This document shows, in pieces, positions 1 to 7,211 of a stretch of DNA of 13,355 nt. Each line of letters starts with the position of its first letter. The stretch's first letter is position 1. The position numbers and the translations under genes are program-made. This DNA is from Ferroplasmaceae archaeon UBA567 (GTDB lineage: Archaea > Thermoplasmatota > Thermoplasmata > Thermoplasmatales > Thermoplasmataceae). The notes under the pieces are model-generated. The model saw only the letters and a program-made list of their open reading frames with translations, was not told the DNA's origin and searched no databases. The stretch spans positions 1 through 13,355 of the forward strand of contig DAUP01000047.1 of assembly GCA_002505185.1 (NCBI GenBank), read 5' to 3'.

Positions 1-65
1 CTTATCCATTTTATATTTTCATACATTTATATATCTATTTTTTGTTTCTTAACATTTTAATGGAT

Positions 66-76
66 GATTATATATT
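66..76 (+). promoter_or_regulatory. TATA box of the DsrE-like gene
   Basis: The AT-rich box ATTATATATT is centred about 24 bp upstream of the ATG at 95, the spacing expected when transcription starts at the initiation codon. No Shine-Dalgarno match precedes the ATG, so the mRNA is probably leaderless. A second TATA-like stretch near 26-34 is too far away for that arrangement. Confidence 0.6.
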
Positions 77-94
77 GGGAAATGATAAGCATGA

Positions 95-424
95 ATGGCA
101 GAAAAAATGCTTATTATAATAATATCCGGAGAGAAGGACAAGACAAAGGCTATGATGGGATTGACTCTTGCAGCACACCTTAATGCGGATACAAAGGTAA
201 TATTCTTTGGAGAGAGCGAAAAATTGGCTGCATCAGAGGACCCTGAAATAGGCAATCTCATAAAAAATCTTCAGGATAAGAATATTATACCCATTGCCTG
301 CAGTGGCTATGCTGAGAAAAATAATATAGACGCCAAATTGAAAGAAATGAAAATGGAAGTTAGGCCTATTTCAGCAGTAATAGTGGATTATGTAAGCAAA
401 GGATATATCCCCATTACTTTTTAA
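95..424 (+). CDS. DsrE/DsrF-like small protein
   Basis: This 109-aa protein resembles the DsrE/DsrF/TusD-like superfamily of small Rossmann-like alpha/beta proteins, many of which take part in sulfur relay. An N-terminal hydrophobic beta strand (LIIIISGEKD, residues 6-15) is followed by an amphipathic helix containing GLTLAAHL (22-29), a second strand (KVIFFGES, 34-41), then IACSGYAEKNNI (67-78). Cys69 lies where many DsrE-like proteins carry their conserved cysteine. The C-terminal strand is SAVIVDYVSKG. The length is normal for the family and no signal peptide is seen. The gene stands alone with its own TATA box, and an oligo-T tract follows at 446-452. The exact role, such as sulfur carrier, cannot be derived from sequence. 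Family assignment is fairly secure and function is not. Confidence 0.75.
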   Translation: MAEKMLIIIISGEKDKTKAMMGLTLAAHLNADTKVIFFGESEKLAASEDPEIGNLIKNLQDKNIIPIACSGYAEKNNIDAKLKEMKMEVRPISAVIVDYVSKGYIPITF

Positions 425-443
425 ATCTGTATATCCAATAAAC

Positions 444-453
444 TATTTTTTTC
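444..453 (+). terminator. oligo-T terminator after the DsrE-like gene
   Basis: A run of seven T residues (446-452) lies about 20 bp after the stop codon at 424. Archaeal RNA polymerase commonly terminates at such oligo-U tracts without a stem-loop. No stem precedes it. A perfect 10-bp palindrome, CTGGTACCAG, follows at 458-467. Confidence 0.45.
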
Positions 454-644
454 TGATCTGGTACCAGGGATAAGCCTTATTTTAGGATAATCCATGTTAT
501 ACTATAGTTAGCAGGTTGTTTTTCCATCTACATTTATATAAACCTCAGGCCATCCACATCACTCGATTTTATCCTTCTCATTAAAAAATGTTACTGCAAT
601 TATCATGAACCTTTAATTGTATGATTATTGGTAATAACTTTTTG

Positions 645-661
645 AATATATTCATTATAAT
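645..661 (+). promoter_or_regulatory. TATA box of the 131-aa unknown gene
   Basis: The AT-rich element AATATATTCATTATAATA ends about 22 bp upstream of the ATG at 682, consistent with a leaderless transcript. There is no Shine-Dalgarno sequence between it and the start codon. Confidence 0.5.
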
Positions 662-681
662 AGCCAAGCATTAATATATAG

Positions 682-1077
682 ATGAATTACAATTATATGT
701 GTAGTGCAAAACTTTTCAGTTACAGTGATTTTGTTGAAAATTTCGACAGGGGACTCCTTGATGGCATTTATCTTGTAAATGCGGGAACCATGTCCTATAG
801 CGGATTAATAAGATCGGTCAATGACGAATCCATAATAATGGATCTTCCATTAAAGTTTTATGCCGGTGAAAATGTTATGTACACGCCGGTCATAATAGGC
901 AGGGAAGAGGTTATTGAAATTAAGGAAATTCCAGTGGATGGACATATAAAAATAATGACAAAGAAAGATGGAGAATTCGCCGGTGACATCGAATGTGCCT
1001 ATTCCAACAGGATAGTAATAAATTCTAATGGGGAAAGGGCAATTATATATTATCAGGATTTTGTTAATATTGAATGA
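682..1077 (+). CDS. unrecognised 131-aa protein
   Basis: I do not recognise this protein. It is soluble-looking and acidic, with alternating hydrophobic residues that suggest a mostly beta fold, for example GIYLVNAG (28-35), ESIIMDL (49-55), VMYTPVIIG (65-73), HIKIMTKKDG (87-96), RIVINSNG (109-116) and RAIIYYQDF (118-126). There is no signal peptide, membrane segment or metal-binding motif. A TATA box sits at the right distance for leaderless transcription from the ATG at 682, supporting that start. The gene is convergent with the phospholipase D-like gene, with only 2 bp between the two stop codons. Long uninterrupted coding with plausible codon use and a promoter make it a likely real gene, perhaps lineage-restricted. 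Confidence 0.7.
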   Translation: MNYNYMCSAKLFSYSDFVENFDRGLLDGIYLVNAGTMSYSGLIRSVNDESIIMDLPLKFYAGENVMYTPVIIGREEVIEIKEIPVDGHIKIMTKKDGEFAGDIECAYSNRIVINSNGERAIIYYQDFVNIE

Positions 1078-1079
1078 CT

Positions 1080-2036
1080 TTATTTTGCAGTCCTTTTTGC
1101 ACCATATTTTCTACTTTTAGTGGCAGTCCATGATTTTGCAAGTTTAAGGCTCCTTCTTGCCTTCCGCCAGTCAGATGAAAAGGTATTCTTCAGTTTTGAG
1201 ACTCCAAAAAAACCGGATAGTGTTATTCCTGTTTCTCTGTTCCTGTTAAGGCTAGTTTTGGTGAAATTTTCTGATCCTATGAATGCTTTCCTGCCAGCAA
1301 TCATCTTGGCATGCATATACAACTTTTCTGCAGGCATATATTTTACCTTTACGCCGTGCTTTTTAAGCTCTTTGATATGGACAATATCGGTAGAGGATAT
1401 GGTACTGGGCACTATTAACCTTACATTCTTGCCTTTGTCCATGAGAGCCTTGAGTATCTCCCCATCATCACCCATCTCCTCTGTTTCAATCAGGAGTTTC
1501 TTTCCCTGTAAAATAAAATCACTCAATAGTTTTTCTGAACCGGGAGAAACTACAAGATGTTTCCTGGGCATTTCACCTGCAGGTTTGTTTTCAAAGTCAG
1601 ATAGAAATATTTTCTTCAGCGATTGTATAATATTTTTATTTGTGGTGATTGTAAAATATTCCCTGTTTTTAGAAAATGCAGCTTCTGTGAAATTTGGTGT
1701 ACCAACCTCGGCCTGTTTATCGGAAACCATATATTTGGCATGGTCAAATACATTGGGTTTCTCGAATCGGTCTGGGGCTATTTTTACTCTTGCACCAGTC
1801 TTTTTTAAATTATTTATTTCTGCATGGGTTCCATCATCCCCATTAATTCCATATGGCCGGCCGTCTACCATCAAACGAACATCGACCTTTCTCTTAACTG
1901 CTTCCTTTACGGCTTTAAGTATCCTCGGGTCATCAAGAAGGTATGAATTTATATAAAGAAAGTGCCTTGCTTTCCCTATCAAAGAAGTTAATGGTTTCAC
2001 TCCATCCTCAGGTTCGGTATAAATTCTGTATGACAT
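1080..2036 (-). CDS. phospholipase D-superfamily protein (two HKD-type motifs)
   Basis: This 318-aa protein has the duplicated layout of the phospholipase D/nuclease superfamily, whose members cleave phosphodiesters through a phosphohistidine intermediate. The first HxKx4D motif is intact (HAKYMVSD; His99, Lys101, Asp106) and is followed by GTPNFTEAAF, the usual G..N/S..F strand. The second copy (HAKMIAGR; His242, Lys244) carries Arg249 where the family usually has Asp and is followed by IGSENFTKTSL. Each half begins with an alpha/beta unit (VDVRLMVDGR 51-60; KNVRLIVPS 203-211). There is no signal peptide or membrane segment, so it is probably cytosolic. The last 30 residues are very basic (RKARRSLKLAK, then TKSRKYGAKRTAK), suggesting nucleic-acid contact and favouring a nuclease over a lipase. 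It is convergent with the preceding gene. A TATA-like box on this strand lies near 2061. Confidence 0.85.
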   Translation of the reverse strand: MSYRIYTEPEDGVKPLTSLIGKARHFLYINSYLLDDPRILKAVKEAVKRKVDVRLMVDGRPYGINGDDGTHAEINNLKKTGARVKIAPDRFEKPNVFDHAKYMVSDKQAEVGTPNFTEAAFSKNREYFTITTNKNIIQSLKKIFLSDFENKPAGEMPRKHLVVSPGSEKLLSDFILQGKKLLIETEEMGDDGEILKALMDKGKNVRLIVPSTISSTDIVHIKELKKHGVKVKYMPAEKLYMHAKMIAGRKAFIGSENFTKTSLNRNRETGITLSGFFGVSKLKNTFSSDWRKARRSLKLAKSWTATKSRKYGAKRTAK

Positions 2037-2054
2037 GGTCTGTTATGGAAAAAC

Positions 2055-2067
2055 GATTTAATTAATC
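2055..2067 (-). promoter_or_regulatory. TATA-like box of the phospholipase D-like gene
   Basis: On the minus strand, GATTAATTAAATC is centred 25 bp upstream of the ATG at 2036, again the leaderless spacing. It lies in the divergent spacer shared with the SHMT-like gene. Confidence 0.45.
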
Positions 2068-2108
2068 TTTTCCTTTGAAAATGGTGGATATAATATTTAA
2101 GTGCATAA

Positions 2109-2125
2109 ATGGAAATCATTTCCAT
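2109..2125. promoter_or_regulatory. 17-bp palindrome in the divergent spacer (possible operator)
   Basis: ATGGAAATCATTTCCAT is a perfect inverted repeat with 8-bp arms around one central base. It lies midway between the divergent phospholipase D-like and SHMT-like genes, about 45-60 bp outside each promoter. A smaller repeat, CTGGTAAACCAG, follows at 2141-2152. A regulator-binding site is inferred from symmetry and position only. Confidence 0.35.
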
Positions 2126-2180
2126 GTATTTCTCATCTTACTGGTAAACCAGATTATAAAATGGAGAATTGGGCATAAAC

Positions 2181-2191
2181 ACTATATATTA
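2181..2191 (+). promoter_or_regulatory. TATA box of the SHMT-like/CBS operon
   Basis: The box CTATATATTA is centred about 26 bp upstream of the ATG at 2212, with no Shine-Dalgarno sequence in between. A leaderless transcript covering both downstream genes is the simplest reading. Confidence 0.6.
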
Positions 2192-2211
2192 ATAATTGCT
2201 TAAACAATATC

Positions 2212-3369
2212 ATGGACACTTCAAAAATTATCGATGAATATGACAGATATCGAAACAGTACCCTTAATATGCAGGCATCAGAAAATGTCTTGAGCCCAAA
2301 TGCAAGGAAGGCCCTATCCTCTGATATGGCATCCAGGTATTCGCTTAACGTGGGAAAATACAATGCATACGGTGGAACCCGGTATTTTGACCAGATCCTA
2401 AACATTCTTAAAAATAATACAAATAAGCTTTTCGACTGCTCTTATTCTGACCCGAGACCACTGAGTGGACATATTGCAGCCGAAATTTCATTGCTAGCAA
2501 CACTTGGTGATAACAGGAATGTTATGGCTGTTTCTGAAGAGGATGGTGGATATCCAGGATACTCTGAAAATCATCTTGGCCGTGTTCTGGGCTATAAATT
2601 CCACAAAGCTCCTTACAGTAATTTCGATCTGGACTATGAAAAACTGGGAGGAAGCATAGAAAAAAATAACATAGGTACTCTCATAATGGGGCAGTCCATG
2701 TTTATAAAACCATACGACATGAAAAGAGTAAATGAAATATGCGAAAAATACGGTACCAGAATTCTTTATGATGCGTCGCATGTACTGGGTTTACTGGCCG
2801 GCGGGGCTTTTCAGACTGATGCCCTCAGATATTCTGATCTAGTTTATGGATCTACACATAAAACATTCTTTGGCCCTCAGGGAGGGATTATAATTACGGA
2901 CAAGGAAGAAATTTATAAAACGATTGAGGATAATACAATATTCAATACTATGGACAATATTAATCTGTCCAGAATAGCATCATTGTCAGTAACAGTAGAA
3001 GAGATGCTGAAATTTGGGAAGGATTATGCAGGAAAAGTGGTTAGGAATACGGAAAAATTGGCAGAGAAGTTACTGGAAAAGGGATTCGGGCTGGTACATG
3101 GATCAGAGCACAGCAAAACACATCAGATACTCATAGATGAAGAATATTTAAAGGGTAAAGGTTTTGATTACCTTTCATTTTCAGAAGAACTTGAAAAGAA
3201 CCACATCATAATTGACAGGTTTGGCAGAATAGGTACACAGGAAATCACCAGATGGGGGATATCTGACATGGAATCTATTTCGGATGCAATTTCAGGTATA
3301 TGCAATAGGTTAAATAAGACCGAAGAAATTAACAATCTAATAAGTGAAAAAATGCTTAAATTTTGGTGA
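2212..3369 (+). CDS. serine hydroxymethyltransferase-like PLP enzyme
   Basis: This 385-aa fold-type I PLP enzyme resembles serine hydroxymethyltransferase (GlyA), which interconverts serine and glycine with a folate or modified pterin. Near the N terminus QASENVLSP (21-29) matches the SHMT ASEN motif, with Glu24 as the probable catalytic acid, and YGGTRYFD (53-60) matches the substrate/PLP loop. SGHIAAEISLLATL (85-98) corresponds to the phosphate-binding region. YDASHVLGLLAGG (186-198) carries the Asp187 and His190 that would contact the cofactor. STHKTFFGPQGG (214-225) carries the PLP lysine Lys217, and RIGTQEITRWG (339-349) supplies the carboxylate-binding arginine (Arg347). It is 30-50 residues shorter than typical SHMT and divergent, so threonine aldolase-like or another related activity is possible. 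It is followed 4 bp later by the CBS gene. Confidence 0.75.
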   Translation: MDTSKIIDEYDRYRNSTLNMQASENVLSPNARKALSSDMASRYSLNVGKYNAYGGTRYFDQILNILKNNTNKLFDCSYSDPRPLSGHIAAEISLLATLGDNRNVMAVSEEDGGYPGYSENHLGRVLGYKFHKAPYSNFDLDYEKLGGSIEKNNIGTLIMGQSMFIKPYDMKRVNEICEKYGTRILYDASHVLGLLAGGAFQTDALRYSDLVYGSTHKTFFGPQGGIIITDKEEIYKTIEDNTIFNTMDNINLSRIASLSVTVEEMLKFGKDYAGKVVRNTEKLAEKLLEKGFGLVHGSEHSKTHQILIDEEYLKGKGFDYLSFSEELEKNHIIIDRFGRIGTQEITRWGISDMESISDAISGICNRLNKTEEINNLISEKMLKFW

Positions 3370-3370
3370 T
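3365..3370 (+). promoter_or_regulatory. Shine-Dalgarno site deciding the start of the CBS gene
   Basis: GGTGAT matches the archaeal anti-SD core and lies 3 bases before the ATG at 3374. It overlaps the TGA stop of the SHMT-like gene (3367-3369). It supports the ATG at 3374 over an in-frame upstream GTG at 3344, which would place the start inside the preceding gene. Confidence 0.6.
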
Positions 3371-3373
3371 ACA

Positions 3374-4453
3374 ATGAATGTTGGAGAAATCATGAAACGG
3401 GATCTTATTACAATAGACAGCAACGCAAAAATATCTGAGGCAATTTCAAAAATGAGGGATAATGATATCCAGCAGCTGCCTGTAATGTCAGAAGGGAAAT
3501 ATGTGGGCATGCTAACCTATAAAAACATACTGAGAAGAGGCAGCGTAAGGACAAATTCGAGAGTATACAATTTTTCCATAATTGCCCCAAAAATCGCAGA
3601 AAATGCCGATATTATGGACGCCGTAAAATTACTAATGGAAAGTGGTTTAAACTCAATACCTGTATTCCAGAAAGACAAGCTTGTTGGCATAGTCACGAGA
3701 ATGGATATCATCAGGAACATTTCTGAGATCGATAAAAATGCAGAAAGGACCAAGAACTATGAAATTATGACTGCAGATGTCATTACAGTAGATGTGAATG
3801 ATGAAATAGAGGATTCCTCACAGAAAATCAGGACTCTTGATGAATACGAAATACCGGTAACAAATAAGGGAAAACTGGTCGGCATCTTAAGGTTAAAAGA
3901 GATAATAAACAATATAGTTATGGATAAGCAGAAGATAAGCTACGGTGAGTTTACGTCCGGTAAATCTAAAATTGAGATTGTTGCTTCATCGCTCATGGAT
4001 AACCCTGTGAGCACTACGGAAGATGCCACTATTCCACAGACTGCCTCACTTATGGTAAAAAATCACCTTCATATAATTCCAGTAACTGGAGATGATTCAA
4101 GACTCACTGGAATTGTTGGAATCACCGATATCCTAAATTCCATAGAAACTGGAACTGAGGAGGGATTCTATATTGAAATATCTGGACTGGATGGACAGGA
4201 CAGGGACCTTTACGACATTACATACTTCATGGCTGACAAGTTCATAACCAATATATCAAGGATTATAGGAAACAACGGGAAACTTCTCTTTAATATAAGG
4301 AAATACAAAACAGAAGGTAAAGGGAAATATTCCATTAGGACAAAACTTGTCACACCCAAAATGCACATGGAAGATGACGGTTCCGGATATAATTACGGAA
4401 AATGTTTAAGTCAGATTTTAAACAATTACGAAAGCCGGATAAAAGACAAATAA
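3374..4453 (+). CDS. four-CBS protein with C-terminal HPF-like domain
   Basis: With the start at 3374 the protein has 359 residues. Four CBS units lie near 1-56 (VGEIM, ending GMLTYKNIL), 62-118 (ending LVGIVTRMDIIRN), 129-181 (IMTADVITV, ending LVGILRLKEII) and 204-257 (SSLMDNPVSTTEDA, ending LTGIVGITDIL). CBS pairs usually bind adenine nucleotides and act as sensors. Residues 264-356 form a separate domain, a strand (FYIEISGLD), a helix, two strands (GKLLFNIRKYK and KYSIRTKLVTP) and a last helix (CLSQILNNYESRI). This layout resembles the ribosome-binding HPF/S30AE fold seen in archaeal CBS proteins implicated in ribosome dimerisation or hibernation; the HPF link is my inference from order and motifs. 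The gene is translated from an SD site overlapping the SHMT-like stop, so the pair is co-transcribed and probably coupled. Confidence 0.85.
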   Translation: MNVGEIMKRDLITIDSNAKISEAISKMRDNDIQQLPVMSEGKYVGMLTYKNILRRGSVRTNSRVYNFSIIAPKIAENADIMDAVKLLMESGLNSIPVFQKDKLVGIVTRMDIIRNISEIDKNAERTKNYEIMTADVITVDVNDEIEDSSQKIRTLDEYEIPVTNKGKLVGILRLKEIINNIVMDKQKISYGEFTSGKSKIEIVASSLMDNPVSTTEDATIPQTASLMVKNHLHIIPVTGDDSRLTGIVGITDILNSIETGTEEGFYIEISGLDGQDRDLYDITYFMADKFITNISRIIGNNGKLLFNIRKYKTEGKGKYSIRTKLVTPKMHMEDDGSGYNYGKCLSQILNNYESRIKDK

Positions 4454-4506
4454 ATTGGGGTTGTATTGAGAGTCCCTAAAATATTCCCAAAAAAATTCCC
4501 TGAAAA

Positions 4507-4522
4507 TTTATTTTTATAAAAA
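4507..4522 (+). terminator. oligo-T terminator after the CBS gene
   Basis: An AT tract with five consecutive T residues (4511-4515) lies about 55 bp after the stop codon. The core TTTTTATAAAAA is self-complementary, so it could also act as a TATA box for a transcript starting near 4540. Confidence 0.35.
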
Positions 4523-4750
4523 GTATTTACCATTTTTCCCAGATAAATTTGCATAGTACCAATGGTTCGTTGCCTTTACGCTGCCAGAGGAGGCAACTGT
4601 TTCTTATCTATTATACAGCCAGCAATTTGGAGTATTATTTCAGCAGGGGATTAAGGCATAACTTCCCGTATCAATCATATAGCAATATGAAAGTGACTTG
4701 CCATTTCAGATGTCAGCGTACTATAGAATTATATATAAATAGTAGATGTT

Positions 4751-4798
4751 AAAAATTTCCAGAGAGAATGATTCCAGTACAATTTTATATCTGGAAAT
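4751..4798 (-). terminator. hairpin plus oligo-T terminator of the aminopeptidase gene
   Basis: Read on the minus strand, ATTTCCAGA (4798-4790) pairs perfectly with TCTGGAAAT (4763-4755) across a 26-base loop and is followed at once by T residues at 4754-4751. It begins 22 bp after the aminopeptidase stop codon. The arrangement is like an intrinsic terminator, although the loop is long. Confidence 0.45.
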
Positions 4799-4819
4799 AG
4801 AGATTTTAAAGTTGATAAA

Positions 4820-7207
4820 TTATTTTTTCAGTCTTTTGACCAGATCGCTGTATATATTGAGGTATTCCATTCCTTTCTTTACGCCCCTGGTTATTTCCCT
4901 TATATTTATTTTTTCAAGTTTTTCTCCTATTTCGTCCATATGGTTAAGCCCTATGAATGGAACTACTGTTTCTATTACCCTAAAGGAATATCCTGATCCG
5001 GCAAATACTGCCTGTATTTTTTCTATTATGTTTTCCAGGTTGGCATATATGTATTCCCTGGCACCGGGATTTGATGCCGCAAGCATATAGTATATTAAAG
5101 AATCCTGTGCCTTTATTTCCCTGTCGGATATTGCCTTTTCTATAATGGCAAAATTATCATCACCAGTAAGCATTGTCATTGCCTGAATGACCTTTACCCT
5201 GTCCTCATCCTGGGAAAAGCCTGATAGCAGATGTATCATTTTATCCCCATCGTTGTGCACTATGGCATATGAGGTAAGGACAGCAAGACGCATATCTGGA
5301 TCAACATCACTCACAGAATCACCAAATTTGGCAAGTTCTTCTGCGTAGCCCCTGTTTATTATTGCATATCTGTTTGCCAGTATACCCCTGGTAAGTGAAA
5401 TATTTATGTTTTCTTTTTTCTGTTTCTCGCCCAGGATTTTAAGCTTGTCAGCGAGATACTCCATATTTGTTCCAAGAACCAGTGAATTTTTAGGATCAAT
5501 CAGATAAAGCGAGAATAGTTCATTGGATATCTCCCTAATTATGAAAGGGTCGTTCAACTCCATGAATTTTTCTATCATGGTTAGGTATTCTACAAAAGTT
5601 ATCTTTCCTGAAACAAGGAAAGCGTGCATGTCGTTCAGCAATCCAAATATATCCTTATTGTCCAGTATCGGTATATTTTTTATTATATTCTCATAGAGAG
5701 GGGCGGAATAAAGCACACGGTAGAATCCTGTTTCACTGTCATTGAGCTTAATAAATCCTGAGGAATCCATTTCCATTGATTCTGAATCAAACAGTACACT
5801 TCTTGTGCCACCGGTATATCTGGCTGTTAATGGAATCTTCCACTGGACATTCTGTTTTTTGCCGTTGAGCAGGAATCTGTATTGGTTCAGTTTCAGCTTT
5901 CCATTTTCTTCCATTACCTCAACTATTGGATAACCTATATTCTGTATGAACGATTCCATGACCTTCCTTACGGGGCGGTCTGAAACCTTAGCTATAAATT
6001 CCCAGAGATCAGAACCCCCTGCATTTTTGTACTTGAAATTTTCCAGGTAAAGGTGAAGGCCCTTTCTGAATACCTCGTCGGTGACGAAGGCGTTGATCAT
6101 CCTGAGTATGCTTCCGCCCTTGCCATAACTTATTTCATCGAATATCTGAGATATGTCATCAGGATGTTTTACTTCAACCTCTATTGGATGCGAATTAACC
6201 AGAGAATCACCTTCCAGGGCTCCTGCTGTTTCACTGACAAGAAAATCAGCAAACATATCATAATCAGGTTCCAGTTTATTCATTGCCTTGTAGGACATAA
6301 ATGTGGCAAAGCTTTCGTTAAGCCAGAGATCGTCCCACCAGTTCATTGTCACAAGATCGCCGAACCACTGATGTGCCAGTTCATGCGCTATTACCTCACC
6401 CACAGCCTTTTTTACTGATGCTCCTGTTGATGGAGAAATGTTCAGGAATATTTCCCTGAAGGTAATGGCACCCCAGTTTTCCATTGCACCTGCTGCAAAC
6501 TCAGGAACAGCTATGAGATGTTCCTTTGGCAGTGGGTAGTCTATTCCAAAATAGTTCCGATAGAATTCTATGGCTTTTTTCCCTATCTCCAGAGGGTAAT
6601 CCGATTCTGTCAAATGTCCTTTTTGGGCAGCAAGGATCAGTTTTTTATTCCCGTCAAAGTTTATGGATTTCTCATCGAATTTTCCTATCCCCAGGTAAAG
6701 CAGGTATGTTGACATTACAGGTGTCTGCATGAATTTAACAACCTTTTTACCACTGATGTTTTCCTGGCTTTCTACAGGCATGTTGGAAATTGCATCCAGG
6801 TCGCTGTCTATTCTTACAGTTATGTCAAATGTTGCCTTATATGATGGATTGTCTATGCATGGGAAAAACCTCCTTGCCCCTGTGGATTCAAACTGTGTGG
6901 TAAACATATTTCCGTCCTTGGTCTTTGCAAGGTAGAATCCCTGCAGCTCTTCCGGAATTTTGCCTGAGAAATCAATTTCAGCAACAGAATCCTTTGTTAT
7001 TATTCCATCGACTATAATTTCCTGATTCTGTGCAAATTCCTTATAATTTTTTATGCTGTTGTTAAGCCTGATCTTTTTTATTTTCAGATTTACCGAGTTG
7101 AGTATTAGCTTTTCCTCATCTCCATTAAATGTTATGACCTCATGACATGTATATGTATAATTTTCACTATTTATATCAAGATCTAAACTATAATTATAAA
7201 TCTGCAT
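4820..7207 (-). CDS. M1 aminopeptidase, tricorn protease-interacting factor F2/F3 type
   Basis: This 795-aa protein is a gluzincin zinc aminopeptidase. In Thermoplasma the F1, F2 and F3 factors degrade the short peptides released by the proteasome and tricorn protease down to amino acids. The N-terminal beta domain ends in QFESTGARRFFPCIDNP (105-121). The catalytic domain has the substrate-anchoring GAMEN exopeptidase motif (240-244), the zinc motif HELAH (His275, Glu276, His279), the third ligand Glu298 in NESFATF, and a transition-state tyrosine candidate, Tyr361, in SYGKGGS. The remaining helical C-terminal region (about 440-795) is typical of the family. Length is close to the roughly 780 residues of F2/F3, and there is no signal peptide, so it is cytosolic. 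I cannot separate F2 from F3 by eye. A minus-strand TATA box lies near 7231, and a terminator-like hairpin follows. Confidence 0.93.
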   Translation of the reverse strand: MQIYNYSLDLDINSENYTYTCHEVITFNGDEEKLILNSVNLKIKKIRLNNSIKNYKEFAQNQEIIVDGIITKDSVAEIDFSGKIPEELQGFYLAKTKDGNMFTTQFESTGARRFFPCIDNPSYKATFDITVRIDSDLDAISNMPVESQENISGKKVVKFMQTPVMSTYLLYLGIGKFDEKSINFDGNKKLILAAQKGHLTESDYPLEIGKKAIEFYRNYFGIDYPLPKEHLIAVPEFAAGAMENWGAITFREIFLNISPSTGASVKKAVGEVIAHELAHQWFGDLVTMNWWDDLWLNESFATFMSYKAMNKLEPDYDMFADFLVSETAGALEGDSLVNSHPIEVEVKHPDDISQIFDEISYGKGGSILRMINAFVTDEVFRKGLHLYLENFKYKNAGGSDLWEFIAKVSDRPVRKVMESFIQNIGYPIVEVMEENGKLKLNQYRFLLNGKKQNVQWKIPLTARYTGGTRSVLFDSESMEMDSSGFIKLNDSETGFYRVLYSAPLYENIIKNIPILDNKDIFGLLNDMHAFLVSGKITFVEYLTMIEKFMELNDPFIIREISNELFSLYLIDPKNSLVLGTNMEYLADKLKILGEKQKKENINISLTRGILANRYAIINRGYAEELAKFGDSVSDVDPDMRLAVLTSYAIVHNDGDKMIHLLSGFSQDEDRVKVIQAMTMLTGDDNFAIIEKAISDREIKAQDSLIYYMLAASNPGAREYIYANLENIIEKIQAVFAGSGYSFRVIETVVPFIGLNHMDEIGEKLEKINIREITRGVKKGMEYLNIYSDLVKRLKK

Positions 7208-7211
7208 ATGT

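Larger units (their letters stand above)
4454..4819. other. 366-bp spacer without a convincing gene; possible small RNA
   Basis: This spacer separates the CBS gene from the convergently oriented aminopeptidase gene. No convincing coding sequence is visible. A TTG-initiated 67-codon frame on the plus strand (4549-4752) has poor start context and no similarity I recognise. The stretch holds a TATA-like box at 4511-4522, an inverted repeat GTTGCCT/AGGCAAC (4569-4575 and 4591-4597, 15-base loop), a second TATA-like box ATATATAAATAG near 4730-4741 and a 9-bp hairpin at 4755-4798. A small structured RNA around 4540-4700 is possible but unproven. Confidence 0.3.

Noticed and set aside
535..545. Symmetric TATA-like TTTATATAAA in the spacer 425-681
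   Set aside because: No ORF or stable RNA structure lies at the expected distance on either strand; the only ATG nearby opens a 6-codon frame.
1120..1956. 278-codon open frame on the plus strand, antisense to the phospholipase D-like gene, plus a nested 61-codon frame
   Set aside because: The opposite strand encodes a protein with recognisable HKD motifs. The antisense product is low-complexity and Ser/Phe/Leu-rich with no motif, a usual shadow of biased codon use.
4549..4752. 67-codon plus-strand frame in the spacer after the CBS gene
   Set aside because: It starts with TTG, has no Shine-Dalgarno site and shows no family features. Minus-strand frames there give short protein-like pieces (for example one ending NHWYYANLSG) but are broken by stops.
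4746..5090. 114-codon plus-strand frame preceded by a TATA-like element near 4730-4741
   Set aside because: It is antisense to the C-terminal part of the aminopeptidase and its composition is that of a reverse-strand shadow. The TATA-like element is nearly symmetric and may not be a promoter.
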